In this document: positions 48,751-60,197 of the stretch, piece after piece
Layout of the letters: every line of letters begins with the position of its first letter
Position numbering within the stretch: the first letter of the stretch is position 1
Assembly: GCA_026119855.1 (NCBI GenBank)
Contig: JAOWBW010001819.1
Span: forward strand, 123,681 to 187,680
DNA: 64,000 nt
From: Campanula takesimana
Taxonomy: Eukaryota; Streptophyta; Magnoliopsida; Asterales; Campanulaceae
Direction of reading: 5' to 3'
The notes under the pieces: model-generated
Told to the model about the DNA's origin: nothing
The model's database searches: none
Seen by the model: the letters and a program-made list of their open reading frames with translations, nothing else
Translations under genes and position numbers: made by a program

Positions 48751-48936
48751 CAATGACAGCACGAAATCTGGTCTGACCTAAAGTCGGCATTGGTAATGCC
48801 GACTTCATGCCAAAAACGGCATTGCCAATGCCGACTTCCCAAGAAGTGGTCTTTTTGGTACATAAAATTTTCATAGTGTCATTTGAGTAGAAATTGATTC
48901 CAAACGAAATTATTTTTTAAAAAAACGTGGATTAAT

Positions 48937-49160
48937 GTTGGCAACTTCATTTACGAAGGCTTTTTAAAAGAGTTGTCTGAACTAATAGTACAATTTTTTT
49001 TTTTATGTGTATTGATACAAAGAGGAATTAAATTCAATGGAGTGCGTAATGACAAATAACATGTTTTTTTTTTCTTCCCCTTTTTCCTTTTTTTTTCTTT
49101 TAACATTGTAATCATTTTATTTTTTTTTTCAAACTTTTGCTTTCTTACAATTTTTTTTTT
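48937..49160. other. T-rich spacer
   Basis: Long T-runs (49065-49160); no gene recognised. Confidence 0.4.
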
Positions 49161-49715
49161 GATTACATACTTTATATTTATTAGTAATTATTTTATACAC
49201 ATTTCTTTCACAGTTTTTAACTTCCTCTCTCTCAAAAGACTATTTAGTTTCATTCAAAGTTAGGTTGCATTCGACTGATGATATTATATATTTATTTACT
49301 CATTTCAAACTTATTAAATATTAATGAAGTTTGTAATTAAACAACGAGGATATTAAATATGAAATAGTAGTATTATTTACCAATGTTATTTTTACATCAT
49401 TTGACTAAATAAAAACATGCCCGTGCAACGCACGGGTGAAACTCTAGTTATAGAACAAAAGGAGTATGTACTAGTATTAATTACTCCATTTGTCCCTAAA
49501 TGAGTGTCTATTTTCAAGAAATATTTGTCCCAAATGAGCGTCTTTTTTTAACATAATTTTATCCATAAATATGTTTATCCATAAATATATAATATCATCA
49601 GTCGAATGCAACCTAACTTTGAATGAAACTAAATAGTCTTTTGAGAGAGAGGAAGTTAAAAACTGTGAAAGAAATGTGTATAAAATAATTACTAATAAAT
49701 ATAAAGTATGTAATC
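49161..49715. repeat. Long inverted repeat, about 135-bp arms
   Basis: The left arm 49161-49295 (GATTACATACTTTATATTTA onward) and right arm 49581-49715 are near-perfect reverse complements, separated by 285 bp. The right arm sits inside a MITE (49484-49852) and the left arm outside it, so the arms are not simply the MITE's own inverted repeat. Confidence 0.9.
49420..49447 (+). mobile_element. Helitron-like 3' terminus
   Basis: CCCGTGCAACGCACGGG (49420-49436) forms a 7-bp GC hairpin. It is followed by seven bases, then CTAG and a T, matching the hairpin-CTRR-T layout of Helitron 3' ends. A 5' TC end was not identified. Confidence 0.45.
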
Positions 49716-49852
49716 AAAAAAAAATTTGTAAATGTTTGGAAAGAAGATTACAAGATTATATATGAATCTTTGCCACCAAATTGTACAAAAAGTTAAGATT
49801 TTCAGATGTCCCTTAAAATGAAATTTGGACACTCATTTAGAGACATGGGTAG
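49484..49852. mobile_element. Stowaway-like MITE with an inserted segment
   Basis: CTCCATTTGTCCCTAAATGA at the left pairs with TCATTTAGAGACATGGGTAG at the right; TA target. The right arm of the long inverted repeat lies within it. Confidence 0.65.
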
Positions 49853-50060
49853 TATATTTTTTTAATCTTAAAATATGAGAAAAAAAAATGAAAAAGAGGT
49901 GGTTTTAAAACAGGAAAAGCTTGGAGATATGTGTCACAGTGGAGGTGGAATTAATGAAAGCGTGGTTGCCACCGAACGTAATTGACGTTGGTAAACGTTG
50001 CCTTGGTTGTGTTCACATTTCTGTTCCGTACGTGGGTTTGGAAATTGATGTTTTCTAGTA

Positions 50061-50324
50061 CTCCCTCCGGTAAAAAATAACTGTCATTTTTTGATCAAAA
50101 TTTTAGTCCAAAATAATTGTCACTTTTGAGCTAAATGTCTCTCTTATCCTTGCATTGAAACTTGTTCTCTTTTATTAATTGTCTTAGTGTGAGACATTAA
50201 TGTAAGAAAGTTGCACATTTAATAGGGGTAAAGTTGGAACTTTTGTCACAGTCATGATAATTATTACATTTCTTAAGAGTTGTGCAAATGCAAAAAAAAA
50301 ACAGTTATTTTGAACCGGAAGGAG
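50061..50324. mobile_element. Stowaway-like MITE
   Basis: CTCCCTCCGGTAAAAAATAA at the left and TTATTTTGAACCGGAAGGAG at the right; TA target. Confidence 0.8.
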
Positions 50325-50615
50325 TATTGGATTGATTCAATGGTTTTCTGAAATCTATGATTTGACTCAATCTTTTCAAGAAATAATACTCCCTTCATCT
50401 CAATTTAATATTTTTAATTTGACTTTGTATAGAGATAAAAAAAACGTCGTTATGAATAATAAAAATTGAAGAAAGTGGGCAGAAAGTTTTTGTTGAGAGA
50501 ATAACAAATGAGTCATATTGCCTATTTTTGATAATAAAATAAAGTTCTTAAATTTAGACAAATAAAAAAGTAAAAACTTTAAATGAAGCGCGACAGAGAG
50601 AGAGAGCATATGTAA

Positions 50616-50735
50616 GCTCGTTTGGTAGCCTGATATGATTAGCCCGTATTAATAGTCGGAAGATTATTAATTTGGAGATTACCAAGATTATTGGACTAAT
50701 AATCATATCTAGTTGTAATCAGGCTACCAAACCCC
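50616..50735. mobile_element. 120-bp foldback MITE
   Basis: CTCGTTTGGTAGCCTGAT at the left is mirrored by ATCAGGCTACCAAACCCC at the right. Superfamily not determined. Confidence 0.6.
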
Positions 50736-51321
50736 ATCAGATTTGTGGCTGATTTAGGAGTAAAATGAACTTAATGGTTGACCTGCCAAATTGTTTCAGA
50801 TTCGACCATTGTAGCTGGTTGACAAAGTTGATTTGTATTGTATTCAACTTGGTTGAGTGGAGTCGAACGTTTCATCCTTGTCATTCCTTGAAATAATTAG
50901 TATTGAACTGAGTTATTTCTTGCCGAAACTAATAATTTGATCACTGATTGATCTATGAGCAGATTTCTAATATCCTCACCTTTTTTTTTCTTTTCTTTTA
51001 TTGTCCCTTACTAAACTTTTTTCATTTTTGCAATGTCACAACTCCACTCCCTTACCTCTCAAATATTGATACACCACCTCTAGTTATTTTCCGAGTCTTG
51101 ATTTGTTGAATGGAAAGACTCTCAAAGAATTTCTCAACAAATGTATCTCAAGTAACCTCAAAATACTTATTTCAGATGGATCATGAAAACAAAATGCAAG
51201 ATGGGCTGGACTAGGTTGGGAACTCTGGGATCCAACATCGGGAAGAATAGCAACTGACATAATCTCCTGTAAAGCCTCCTCCAGTACTCAAACATAAATT
51301 CTAGCAATTTGAAAAGGTATT
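50736..51321. other. Non-coding region left of the gypsy element
   Basis: No recognisable gene. A minus-strand frame at about 51170-51320 is open into the LTR but its translation resembles nothing I know. Confidence 0.4.
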
Positions 51322-51983
51322 TGATGACGCCAAAATCTGGTTGGATCAGCCTTCGTCTAACGGGTCGGATAATCCCAGCAACAGTTCTTGATGATGGAAT
51401 CTGCACACACGAAACAAACGTAAACTACACTGGGGCTTCACCGGCGAAGGCCCTCCGGTGTAAGAATAAGGATATGGGTGATTAGAAATAGAGAATCAAT
51501 TGACTAGATTAGAGCCAAAAGTTCATTACCCGTTTCCTGTGTTGAGGACCTGTTTATATAGGCGTGGGTGTATGAGTTCTGACTTGATAGGAAAGCCAGG
51601 AAGCCCGTGGTGATGTAGGATTCATATTCCTTGGAGATAGACTCCTGATAAGGATGGATGATATCCTGTTATCTGATAGGAGAGTTATCTTGTTCAGATA
51701 AGGACTCTTAATCTTAGAGTTGTAATATAACTCTGTAAGAGGTTTCCCGACGATAATGGGAAGTTTACGATGTAAGTCGGCCCGTCATCCAACTCGGCTC
51801 GTCATAGAGGCCGGCTAGGGATGGGGCTTCTCGAACTCGGCCTAGACAAGGACTGCCAACTCGGCCTCACTGATGTCGAGCTATAAACATGGCTTGTGAG
51901 TGGGCCTCTCGGTATAGGTCCATTAGGTACGCTGGGCCTCTCGTCCGGGTACCCATCTACTAGGTCGGTTTATGTCGTTCAGT
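51322..51983 (-). repeat. Gypsy 3' LTR (shared part)
   Basis: Shown to be repeated up to 51983, where the other copy is cut by the window end. The true LTR may extend further right. Only about seven differences separate the copies over 660 bp, several of them single-base indels. Confidence 0.85.
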
Positions 51984-52280
51984 GGCCCCCGAGTTTCTAT
52001 CTCGGCATGCCGAATAGAAATTGTTGGGTATTTAATTTCTGGTTGATTGATGTGACAATTGTAGCCGCCAAAATCCTTGCTTCGATTTGCTGATGCCAGT
52101 AGGATTTAATGCTAATTGAATCATTGTTCTTCTTGGAATGGGAAAACTCCAGTTGTACTCCACATATGAATAATATTTATTACCCTTCAACTAACTCCAT
52201 CTTAAATACTATAAATAGAGAATCTGTGTTTCAATTTTCCACATTATTCTTGCCTTCTTTCCTTCTCCCAAACTTTATCC

Positions 52281-52598
52281 ATGGCCAAGAGAGAGTATGA
52301 AGATGCTTTTCCAGAAGAATGTGATTTCTCAGATGACGCGAAGGACTCACCTGTCCTGGATGACGAAAAATCTGCTGATGGCTCCTTACTTTCGCCTGAG
52401 GATTACTGTCAGGATGGTGAAGACTCAGATGATAGCAATCATGAATGGGAGGAGTCCATCACCGAAGGTAGTGATGAAGACTCAGGTGATGATGAGGACA
52501 ACAGCTCCAGCGAGGTTGATGAAGAGGATGAAGAAGAAGAAAAAGACTTCAAAGCTTTCCAGGAAGAGATGAAGTTGTATCAAGAGAACCAAAAATAA
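52281..52598 (+). CDS. Small acidic ORF in the gypsy element
   Basis: A 105-residue ORF, MAKREYEDAFPEECDFSDD onward, extremely rich in Asp and Glu, ending in a charged segment EEMKLYQENQK. It follows a pyrimidine-rich leader and lies either in the 3' LTR or between it and the antisense gene. No domain recognised. Low-complexity acidic ORFs can be fortuitous, but the ATG and the uninterrupted frame are clear. Confidence 0.35.
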   Translation: MAKREYEDAFPEECDFSDDAKDSPVLDDEKSADGSLLSPEDYCQDGEDSDDSNHEWEESITEGSDEDSGDDEDNSSSEVDEEDEEEEKDFKAFQEEMKLYQENQK

Positions 52599-54013
52599 AC
52601 AACTTCATGTTGGCCTAATGATAGTAGTAACCTTTTTTCTCTTTCTTTTTTGTACAGGCTAAGCCCCCGGCCTTGCTGTGGGGGTCTTTTGTGAAATATA
52701 TATATATATATTGGGGCTCTCTCCTTGCTCTGTTTTCGAATTCTCTACGATTTGTATGACCTTGAATCTTTTTATTATCATCATCTCTTACACGATGCTG
52801 CAATAGAACAATGCCGATCATTCGATCTCAGTTGACATGTCGGTATGGAAAGCATTTGCACCTGTCGTTCAACTATAACTTCAATCACCGCCCGACATAG
52901 ACTTGACCTTTCCTCGTCTTGGTTTCATCCCGTTCTTGGATATCACTAAGGATGTCGGTCCGTCGTAGGGGGTGTCGGCTATATCTATGTGCTGAACCCT
53001 TTAATGTCGATATAGGCATCCGAAAAATGGGGTTTTTGAAGCGACTGGCATCCTTGTGATAGGTCTCGTCTTGACACGTGTTGATCTAGCATTGGCAGTC
53101 TGCTTGTATTTCTCAAACGGCGGTTGAGTCACTTCAATCGTTCGTCACCTCATTATATTGATTGGTGCACGTGTCCCAGTGATGGGACAGTCACCTCGAA
53201 AACGCGGTCCATTAAATGTGGATCATGATGAGTTAGTGGGAGTACGTGCTGCCCATGGATCGCGGGTCGAGTCCGACTTTAACCCGGACCCATAATTTTC
53301 GACCCGACGATATATACTTCACAATAAACCCTTGAAAATATTTTTACTTTCCAATTCTTCACCTGCGTAGTGTGGCTGCCGCCGGCGAATCAAACAAGAA
53401 CTCTGATTTTTGGAGCGACTCCCCTCAATCTGCTTCGATTAAAGTGCTTAAGGCGGCTTTTCGACTAGCTCCCTTCGATCTCTTTCCATTTTTAAGGTAT
53501 TCTTCCCCTTCCTTTTGTTGATTTTCCACATTTGGGGTTTCGAGAATTTCTTTGGGGGCTTTACCGCTTCGCCTGCCACTGTTCTTAGCTTTATTTCTTG
53601 GACTTTCACCTCTTCCCAATGTCTTAACCTCTGATTTCGGGTGTAAATCCCTTGTATGGTTGTTATCAAAGAAACAATAGGATTTATATTAAATCAAATG
53701 GGCATTGGAATATGCTGTCGTTATTAGCCGTGGGGGATATCCTGTACTTGAGGGGGTCACCTAGGGAAGATCTGAGGTATCCATCTGGCCTTTATGCCCT
53801 GAGGGTTAGGGGGGAAGACGATGCCGACATGATTGTCTTTGATAACGAGGATAGAATCATTGACCATATTTATTTATTTTATGTAAAAGATAAATCCTTG
53901 ATTCGATCCCGTCTTGAGGGTGCAACCTCCTCGGTCTCCGTAGTTGATTCGGGGGGGAATACGGCCTTTCCAAGGTTCTCGACGAGTCTAACCCCTCTGC
54001 TTCTTCTACAGGT

Positions 54014-56405
54014 ATGGCCGGGGAAAGCACCTCAAATAGGATAGTGGATCGCTTCGATACTGATGTTTCCAGGCCAAGACGAGGTGCCAGTGTAAAGATG
54101 ACTAGTAGGAAAGCGGGGAAATCAGGTCCCGTTGTGGGTAAGCACCCCAAATCGGGTGAAGAAATGATTGAGGCTCTCTATTCTCGGTACGGAGTGGATC
54201 GAGAGGAATATCGTTTGTACTATAGCAAGTCCCTTCCTTTAGATACAGATGAAAAGATCCATAACTTTTACTACGACCAGGCTGTTGTCTCGTTCTTCTT
54301 TAAACAATTCCAACTAGGACTACGGCTTCCTCTTGACCCCTTTATTAACGAGTTTCTGGAGTCGTGGGAACTGATGCCGGCTCACATTGGTGCTAATGCA
54401 GTCCGGTACCTGGTTAGTTTCATTGTTTTGTGTCGCAGTCTTAACTTCGAACCGTGTATGTCTGTTTTCGATCATTTCTTCAACGTGAGTTATAACAAGA
54501 CTACGAGAACATTGACCATCAAGTCCGATCCCTCCAAACCCAAGATTATCACCCCAATCTCTGGCACAGTCAGCAAGGTGTCGGGGTGGAATTCCCATGT
54601 AATTAAAGTCGAGTCCCGTTTCGGTTGGGAGTTTGCCGTCCCCGAATACGCACCATCCCGTCCTCATAAGGTCCACAAGCCTGAATGGAGCGATAGGTTG
54701 ATCGCTAAACTCGAGGAGTTTTCCAGCTTGGGTACTTTGGATTGTAATGAACTGGATAAAGATCCCCGCTATTATGTTCAAGCCGGGTTGATGAAGGGTC
54801 CTCTTGATGGGGTCGTCCCTAAGGTCAGCGTTCTGAGGGGAAATAGGTTCCCGGATTGGATCGTCCATTCCAATTTTGTTTTCCTTCGTGACTGTGTTCG
54901 TTGCCAGGAGCAAAACAACATTTGCCTTAAGACTGAAGATACTGTAGGATGTAATTATCTAACTTTGCCTTTTTTCCCCTGATCTTTGATGCCTCGTCTC
55001 GGTCTAATCTTGGCGTTTTGTGCAGTTTTGACTATGGAGCAAGTTGCCGAGATCGAGTTGGAGGAACTTGACCCTATTCAGGCAGCGAGGTTGAAGAAGC
55101 AACGGTCTAAAGCTGCCGCCCTAGAGAAGCGTCATGATGACATGGAAGATAGGCAGAGGCTGCTTCAGAACAAAGATGATTCCGCGGTGCCTATGTCGGA
55201 CCGCTCTGTTGGGGAAGTTGGAGAGGGGGCCGACGTGGTGGCCCCCGAGACCAAAGAGGCTGCTCACGATAGTCTGTCTCAGAGTCACGGCCAGGATACG
55301 CGCGTTGTGATTGAGTCGGATAGTGGGGGTGCTCATCACGGTCAGAAAAGATCCAGGGAGGAGGTCAGGGAGGTTCGAGCTCTGAAAAAGGCAACTCCCT
55401 CTGCTCATGATTCTGCTTTCAGCCCGGCTTTGCCTGACGATGAGGTGAAGAGTTGGGTAGAGAGGTTTGGTGGTGTCCCTATTCTGTCGGGTCTGGACGT
55501 GTCGGTTCGTTCGGGCCTTGCTCTGAAGAAGGGCGGTCCGGTGATAAAGCGGGCCATGAATGTGGATACCATTGAGCAGTTAATTGCTGAGAAACCCACG
55601 TCCCAGCAAATGTTGAACCGCAAGGGCTTACTCCTTAGCGAGGTAAAGCTCCTGGCTATCCCATTCTTTTTCTGCTCTATGTCGTTATTTATTTCTTCTT
55701 TCATTTTTGTAGCTTGCATCTCTTGCCCAAACCGATTACACTATGTATCGCCACGCCTACGAGTCCTTGAAGGAGACAGAAGCCGAGGTGTCCAGGCTTA
55801 AAGGCTCCATTGACGATCTTAACGACAAAGCGGTTAGCTTAGAGAAAGAAAAATCTTTTCTTGATGCGTCACATCGCCAGTCTCAGGAAGAGGTCTCAAA
55901 GCTGAAGGAGTCTCTGCTAGCCACAAAAAGCGAGCTCGAGGATGAGAGCAAGCGTGCCGAGACGTTGGCGGGAGAAAAGGCTACCGTTGAGGAGAAGCTT
56001 GCCTTGTTGGAAGACCAGTATGCTCGTCTGGAGGAAAATGTGGCGATTAAAGAGAAGGCGGCCGTGGAGGCTTATAAGAGCGGGCCCCAATTCAGGGCAG
56101 ACCTGAGCGATAGAGTCGGCACGATATACAATGATGCCTGGTCCAATTTAACTCGTCTCCTTTATATCGATCCCGAAGTTGATGTACCATTGGAGAAGTG
56201 TGCTCGTCTCTATCATCAGGACGCCTACAGTGTTGAGGCGCGGGCCGCGCATTCTCTCATTCCGTTCTCTGAAGGAAGTCTCAGGGTTATCAAGGCGAAG
56301 GATCGCAAGGCCAACAGGCCCGTCTGGGAACCTCCGGAGCTGGCGCCTGATAACTTTGAGAAATTGCTGGAGCGAACCGGGGATGAGGCAGCCGGTGTGG
56401 ATTGA
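54014..56405 (+). CDS. Antisense retroelement ORF, gypsy-type transposon domain
   Basis: Proposed exons 54014-54950, 55026-55642 and 55713-56405 join into an unbroken 748-aa frame. The first exon resembles the domain called putative gypsy-type transposon (Transposase_28): LYSRYGVDREEYRLYYSKS, LPLDPFINEFLESWELMPAHIGANAVRYLVSFIVLC, RFPDWIVHSNFVFLRDC. The middle is charged and low-complexity. The third exon is a long coiled coil (YESLKETEAEVSRLKGSIDD onward), then a C-terminal globular part. Function unknown; such antisense ORFs are known in Tat-lineage elements. An acceptor (TTCTACAG) two bases before the ATG suggests an upstream leader exon; an open frame at 53652-54044 may belong to that leader. 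Confidence 0.7.
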
Positions 56406-56842
56406 TCTGACGACTTAATGTTTCAGTTTGTAAAGCCGGTTTGGCTTGGAACAGTTGTATTTAGCACTTGTCTCACTCTGCCCACCGTCACCGGGGGAGT
56501 TTCAAACACTTTTTGTATGTCCCAAAGTATTCGTAGGCCTGGACCCAGTGTTTGCTGGGGGCGTAAACACTTGTTTTGAGAACCTCGGTTTGAGGCGTTT
56601 TAGCCTTTGTTTAACCTGTTCAGTTAAGTACCTTCTCGTTATTAATTTGTTTTTACTTCATCTCGGTTTGAGATGTCTCAACGATCTGATGTGACGAGAT
56701 GCGATAGCCAGTTCGGGCTACGTTTGTAGGCCGTGGTTACTCACCATGTGGAAAACCATAATAAGCTTTATACGTTCCGATCGAGGTGGTCTTCCATTGA
56801 GTTCCGACGAACGTCGAGTGTTTGGGTTTGATATGTTATTGG

Positions 56843-57085
56843 GACTAGGCTTTAGAAGTCATGCTTTAAGTGTGCTCATCGACTTCGTTAGGTTGCTAGT
56901 TATAGAATTCATGCTTTATAAGTCATGCTTTAAGTGTGCTCATCGACTTCGTGAGTTGCTGCTAGTCTTTGAGACTAGGCTTTAGAAGTTATGCATAAGT
57001 GTGCTCGTCAACTTCGTCAGGGTGCTAGAGATTGACACTAGGCTTTAGAAGTCATGCTTTAAGTGTGCTCATCGACTTCGTTAGA
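56843..57085. repeat. Short tandem repeats between aORF and integrase
   Basis: ACTAGGCTTTAGAAGTCATG and GTGTGCTCATCGACTTCGTT recur in four partial copies. Confidence 0.85.
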
Positions 57086-57298
57086 TGATCTCGTCGTTAT
57101 AAACAACACTGAGATCGTGTCATATGCTATAATCAAATCTTGATGTAAATGAAATAAAGGAAATTTTATTGATAAAACCAAACTAAGACAACTAGATACG
57201 ACTATAGAAATCTAAACTGAAAATTTGATAAAAAGAATAAATAGCTAACGAGATGCTACTGATAGTACTTTCTTAAGTGCTCGGAATGCCATGGGTGT

Positions 57299-58396
57299 TT
57301 AAGCTCTTTTCCTTCTGGAGTTTTGAGCATGTAGGTCCCTTCCCGTATAATGTCGGGTGATGACGTAAGGGCCTTCCCAGTTTGGCGAGAGCTTATTCTG
57401 TTGTGACTTCAGGTGTGTCGACTCAATTTTTCTGAGTACCCAGTCACCTACTTCAAAGGTTCTCTTTTTTACCTTGCTGTCATGGTAGGCCTTGGTTCTT
57501 TGCTTGTAATTGATCATTCTGAGTTGGGCGGTCACCCTTTTCTCGTCGACTAGGTCTAGGTCTAGTAGTCGGTTGTACTCATTGATGACCTCGTCATAGT
57601 TGGTTACTCTGAAAGTCGGCAAGGCCATCTCGGCTGGTGCCATCGCTTCTGAACCATAAGTCATAGCAAAGGGTGTCTCCCCAGTTGGCCCCCGAGTGGT
57701 TGTACGGACGGCCCATAGAGCTAGGGGGAGTTCGTCCAGCCACTTTCCTTGACTGCCTTCCAAATTCTTGGTGAGAGCTTTTAAGACAAGTTTGTTGGCG
57801 GCCTCGGCCTGTCCATTGCCTTGAGGATGGCTGACCGATGACTTCTTGTGTTTGACTCCCAATCTATTCAACTCCTCGGTGAAGGCATCAGAGAATTGTA
57901 GGCCATTATCTGTCACTATAGTGTGCGGCACGCCAAAACGGCACCATATATAGTCATGGATGAAGTTGATGGCGTTTTCTTCCGTGATCTTTGCTAGCGG
58001 TTTTGCCTCTACCCACTTTGTGAAGTAATCGACCGCCACGATAACATATTTGTTGCTCCCTTTGGCTAATGGAAATGGTCCAATGATGTCGACTCCCCAC
58101 ATGTCGAATGGCCATGTCGGTATGACCAAGCTTTGCTCTACGGCAGGTACTTTGGGCAGGTCGGAGTAGCGTTGACATTTGTCGCACCTTTTTACGTAGG
58201 CTTGGGCATCCTCCCTCATGTTTGGCCAATAGTAGCCAAGTGTGATGATTTTGTCGGCAAGGGTTCTGGCCCCCGGGTGTCCCCCACAGATTCCCCCATG
58301 TACCTCGGCGAGGAGTTTCTCGGTGCTTTTTGGCGCAACACATCTTAGGAGAGGTCTAGAGAATGACCTTCTGTACAGGATGCCATTCCAGACCAT
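57299..58396 (-). pseudogene. Gypsy integrase region
   Basis: A 365-codon open stretch. It has the HHCC zinc-binding region (GGHPGARTLADKI ... CDKCQRY) and the DDE core (WGVDIIGPF, IVTDNGLQF, GNGQAEAANK with the catalytic glutamate). It ends with the C-terminal GPY/F-type segment (WEGPYVITRH). The domain is intact, but the polyprotein upstream is broken, so it is annotated as part of a defective gene. Confidence 0.85.
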
Positions 58397-58528
58397 GTAT
58401 CTTGCCGTCTTCTTTTTGATCGATTTGGCCTCTAACTCGTCCTCGGGAGTTTTCCCTTTTCCAAGTAATCCTTGTAGTCGTCAATCCATGTCCTTTCCTC
58501 GTCATCTAGGAGCAAAATCTCCAGTCTT

Positions 58529-59158
58529 TCATAGGCAGGCTGGTCGGTGTAAATGATCAGGGGGTCCAGTCCTCAGCTGTTCCATCTTTGAAAGTAGATC
58601 GGCTTCCAGGTTGTATTCTCTACCGACTTGTCGTATATCCCAGAACTCAAAGTTCTTTATCAAGTTTAGGACGAGGTCTTTGTATTTGGTCAGCATGTGG
58701 TTTTCGGTGTTGTATTCCCCTTTAACTTGGTTCACCACCAGTTGGGAGTCGCTATATGCTACCAGTCTTGTTGCGCCAAAGAACTTGGCTCTTTCAAGTC
58801 CCAGGATTAGGGCTTCATATTCAGCCTGATTATTTGAGGCAGGGAACTTGAACCTGATAAAATCACGTGCAACATGCTCACCGGCAGGGCTAGTCAAGTA
58901 GACCCCGGCGCCGCTTCTTCCTTGGGTAGTTGACCCGTCGGTGTATAGGACCCAACAGTTGGGCGGTAGTTCTTCCAAGGGCTCTCTATCCATAGGGAAC
59001 TTCCTTTTTCGGGCGGTCGCCGAGTGTTCACTTGTAAAGGCGGTCTCGACTAAGAAGTCAGCAAGAGGTTGGGCCAAAAGAGTCTTCCTTGGCTTGTAGG
59101 TTATATCGAACTCGGTCAGTTCGATTGACCAGTTAAGTAGGCGTCCTGAGCTGTCCAT
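58529..59158 (-). pseudogene. Gypsy RNase H region
   Basis: LYTDGSTTQGRSGAGVYL carries the first catalytic aspartate, EYEALILGLERAKFFGATRL the glutamate and YSDSQLVVNQVKGEY the next aspartate; it is the typical plant gypsy RNase H-like domain. The start is a chance methionine in the RT-RNase H connection. After AGPPDHLHRP-like sequence the frame shifts, and it returns to the same frame for integrase. Confidence 0.8.
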
Positions 59159-59244
59159 CTTGTGAAGTATTTTTCTAAGAGGAGCATTGGTATAGACCGT
59201 GATGGGGTGAGCCGAGAAGTAAGCTCGTAGTTTTCTGGCTGCAA

Positions 59245-60159
59245 TTACCAGGCATAAGCAATTTTCTCGGCATTGAAGTACCTGCTCTCGGTATCCGACA
59301 GTGCTTTGCTGACGTAGTAGACCGGCTTCTGGATACCGCCTTCTTCTCTGACTAGCACGGCTGCTACGGCTCGGTCGGTTGCAGCTAAGAAAACGTACAA
59401 TGTCTCACCCATGACCGGGCTACTAAGTAGGGGTGGAGAGCCGAGGTAGTCTTTCAGTTGCTGGAACGAGGTCGAACACTCTGGCGTCCAAGCAAAATCC
59501 TTGGTTCCCTTCAAGGCTTTGAAGAAGGGGAGGGACTTTTCTGCTGATTTAGCAATAAACCTGCCGAGTGCTGCTACTCTCCCATTCAACCTCTGAATCT
59601 CTTTAATACAAGTTGGCTCCCTCATATCAATCAAGGCTTGGATCTTTTCTGGATTAGCCTCGATGCCTCGCTGAGAAACCATAAAACCTAGAAACTTGCC
59701 CGCTGTAACCCCGAAGACGCACTTGCTAGGGTTGAGCTTCATATCGTTAGCTTTTAAGTTGTTAATGGTTTCCTCCAGATCTGGTATATGGCTGCCGATC
59801 CTGGTCTTGATCACCATGTCATCAATGTAGGCCTCCATATTCCGGCCTATCTGAGATTTGAAGACCTTGTTCACCATCCTCTGATATGTGGCTCCTGCAT
59901 TCTTTAATCCGAAAGGCATCATGACGTAGCAGTATACGCCGCCTGCAGCTTGGAAAGCCGTCTTTTCTATGTCGTCCTCGGCCATTTTGACTTGATGATA
60001 GCCAGAGTAGGCGTCCAAGAAACTGAGGGTTTGATGGCCGGCAATGGAGTCTACGAGCTTGTCAATCCTGGGGAGGGGATAGCTATCCTTGGGACAGGCC
60101 TTGTTCAGGTCCGTAAAATCTACGCACATCCTCCATTTGCCATTGTGCTTCTTTACCAT
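59245..60159 (-). pseudogene. Gypsy reverse transcriptase region
   Basis: A 304-codon open stretch with the RT motifs in order: KWRMCVDFTDLNKACPKDSYPLPRID, FLDAYSGYHQ, FGLKNAGATYQRMV, and YIDD at residues 111-114, followed by the thumb and connection (FLGFMVSQRGIEANPEKIQAL). It is separated from Gag-protease and from RNase H by frameshifts near 60.3 kb and 59.24 kb. Confidence 0.9.
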
Positions 60160-60197
60160 GACGACGTTTGCGAGCCACTCAGGGTAAGTTGCCTCTC

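Larger units (their letters stand above)
42632..48926. mobile_element. Mutator-like element carrying a PMD gene
   Basis: Long terminal inverted repeats (about 42632-42790 and 48768-48926) match over roughly 150 bp, including TTTGGAATCAAT and GACCACTTCTTGGGAAGTCGG. The flank GTGGATTAAT occurs exactly on both sides (42622-42631 and 48927-48936), a 9-10 bp target duplication as Mutator makes. Inside are a plant-mobile-domain pseudogene (+), a MULE transposase pseudogene (-), tandem repeats, sub-terminal copies of GTCGGCATTGGCAATGCC, and a nested hAT element. Both genes are decayed, so it cannot mobilise itself. Confidence 0.92.

Noticed and set aside
54320..54913. 197-codon minus-strand ORF
   Set aside because: Shadow of the antisense retroelement gene; no family resemblance.
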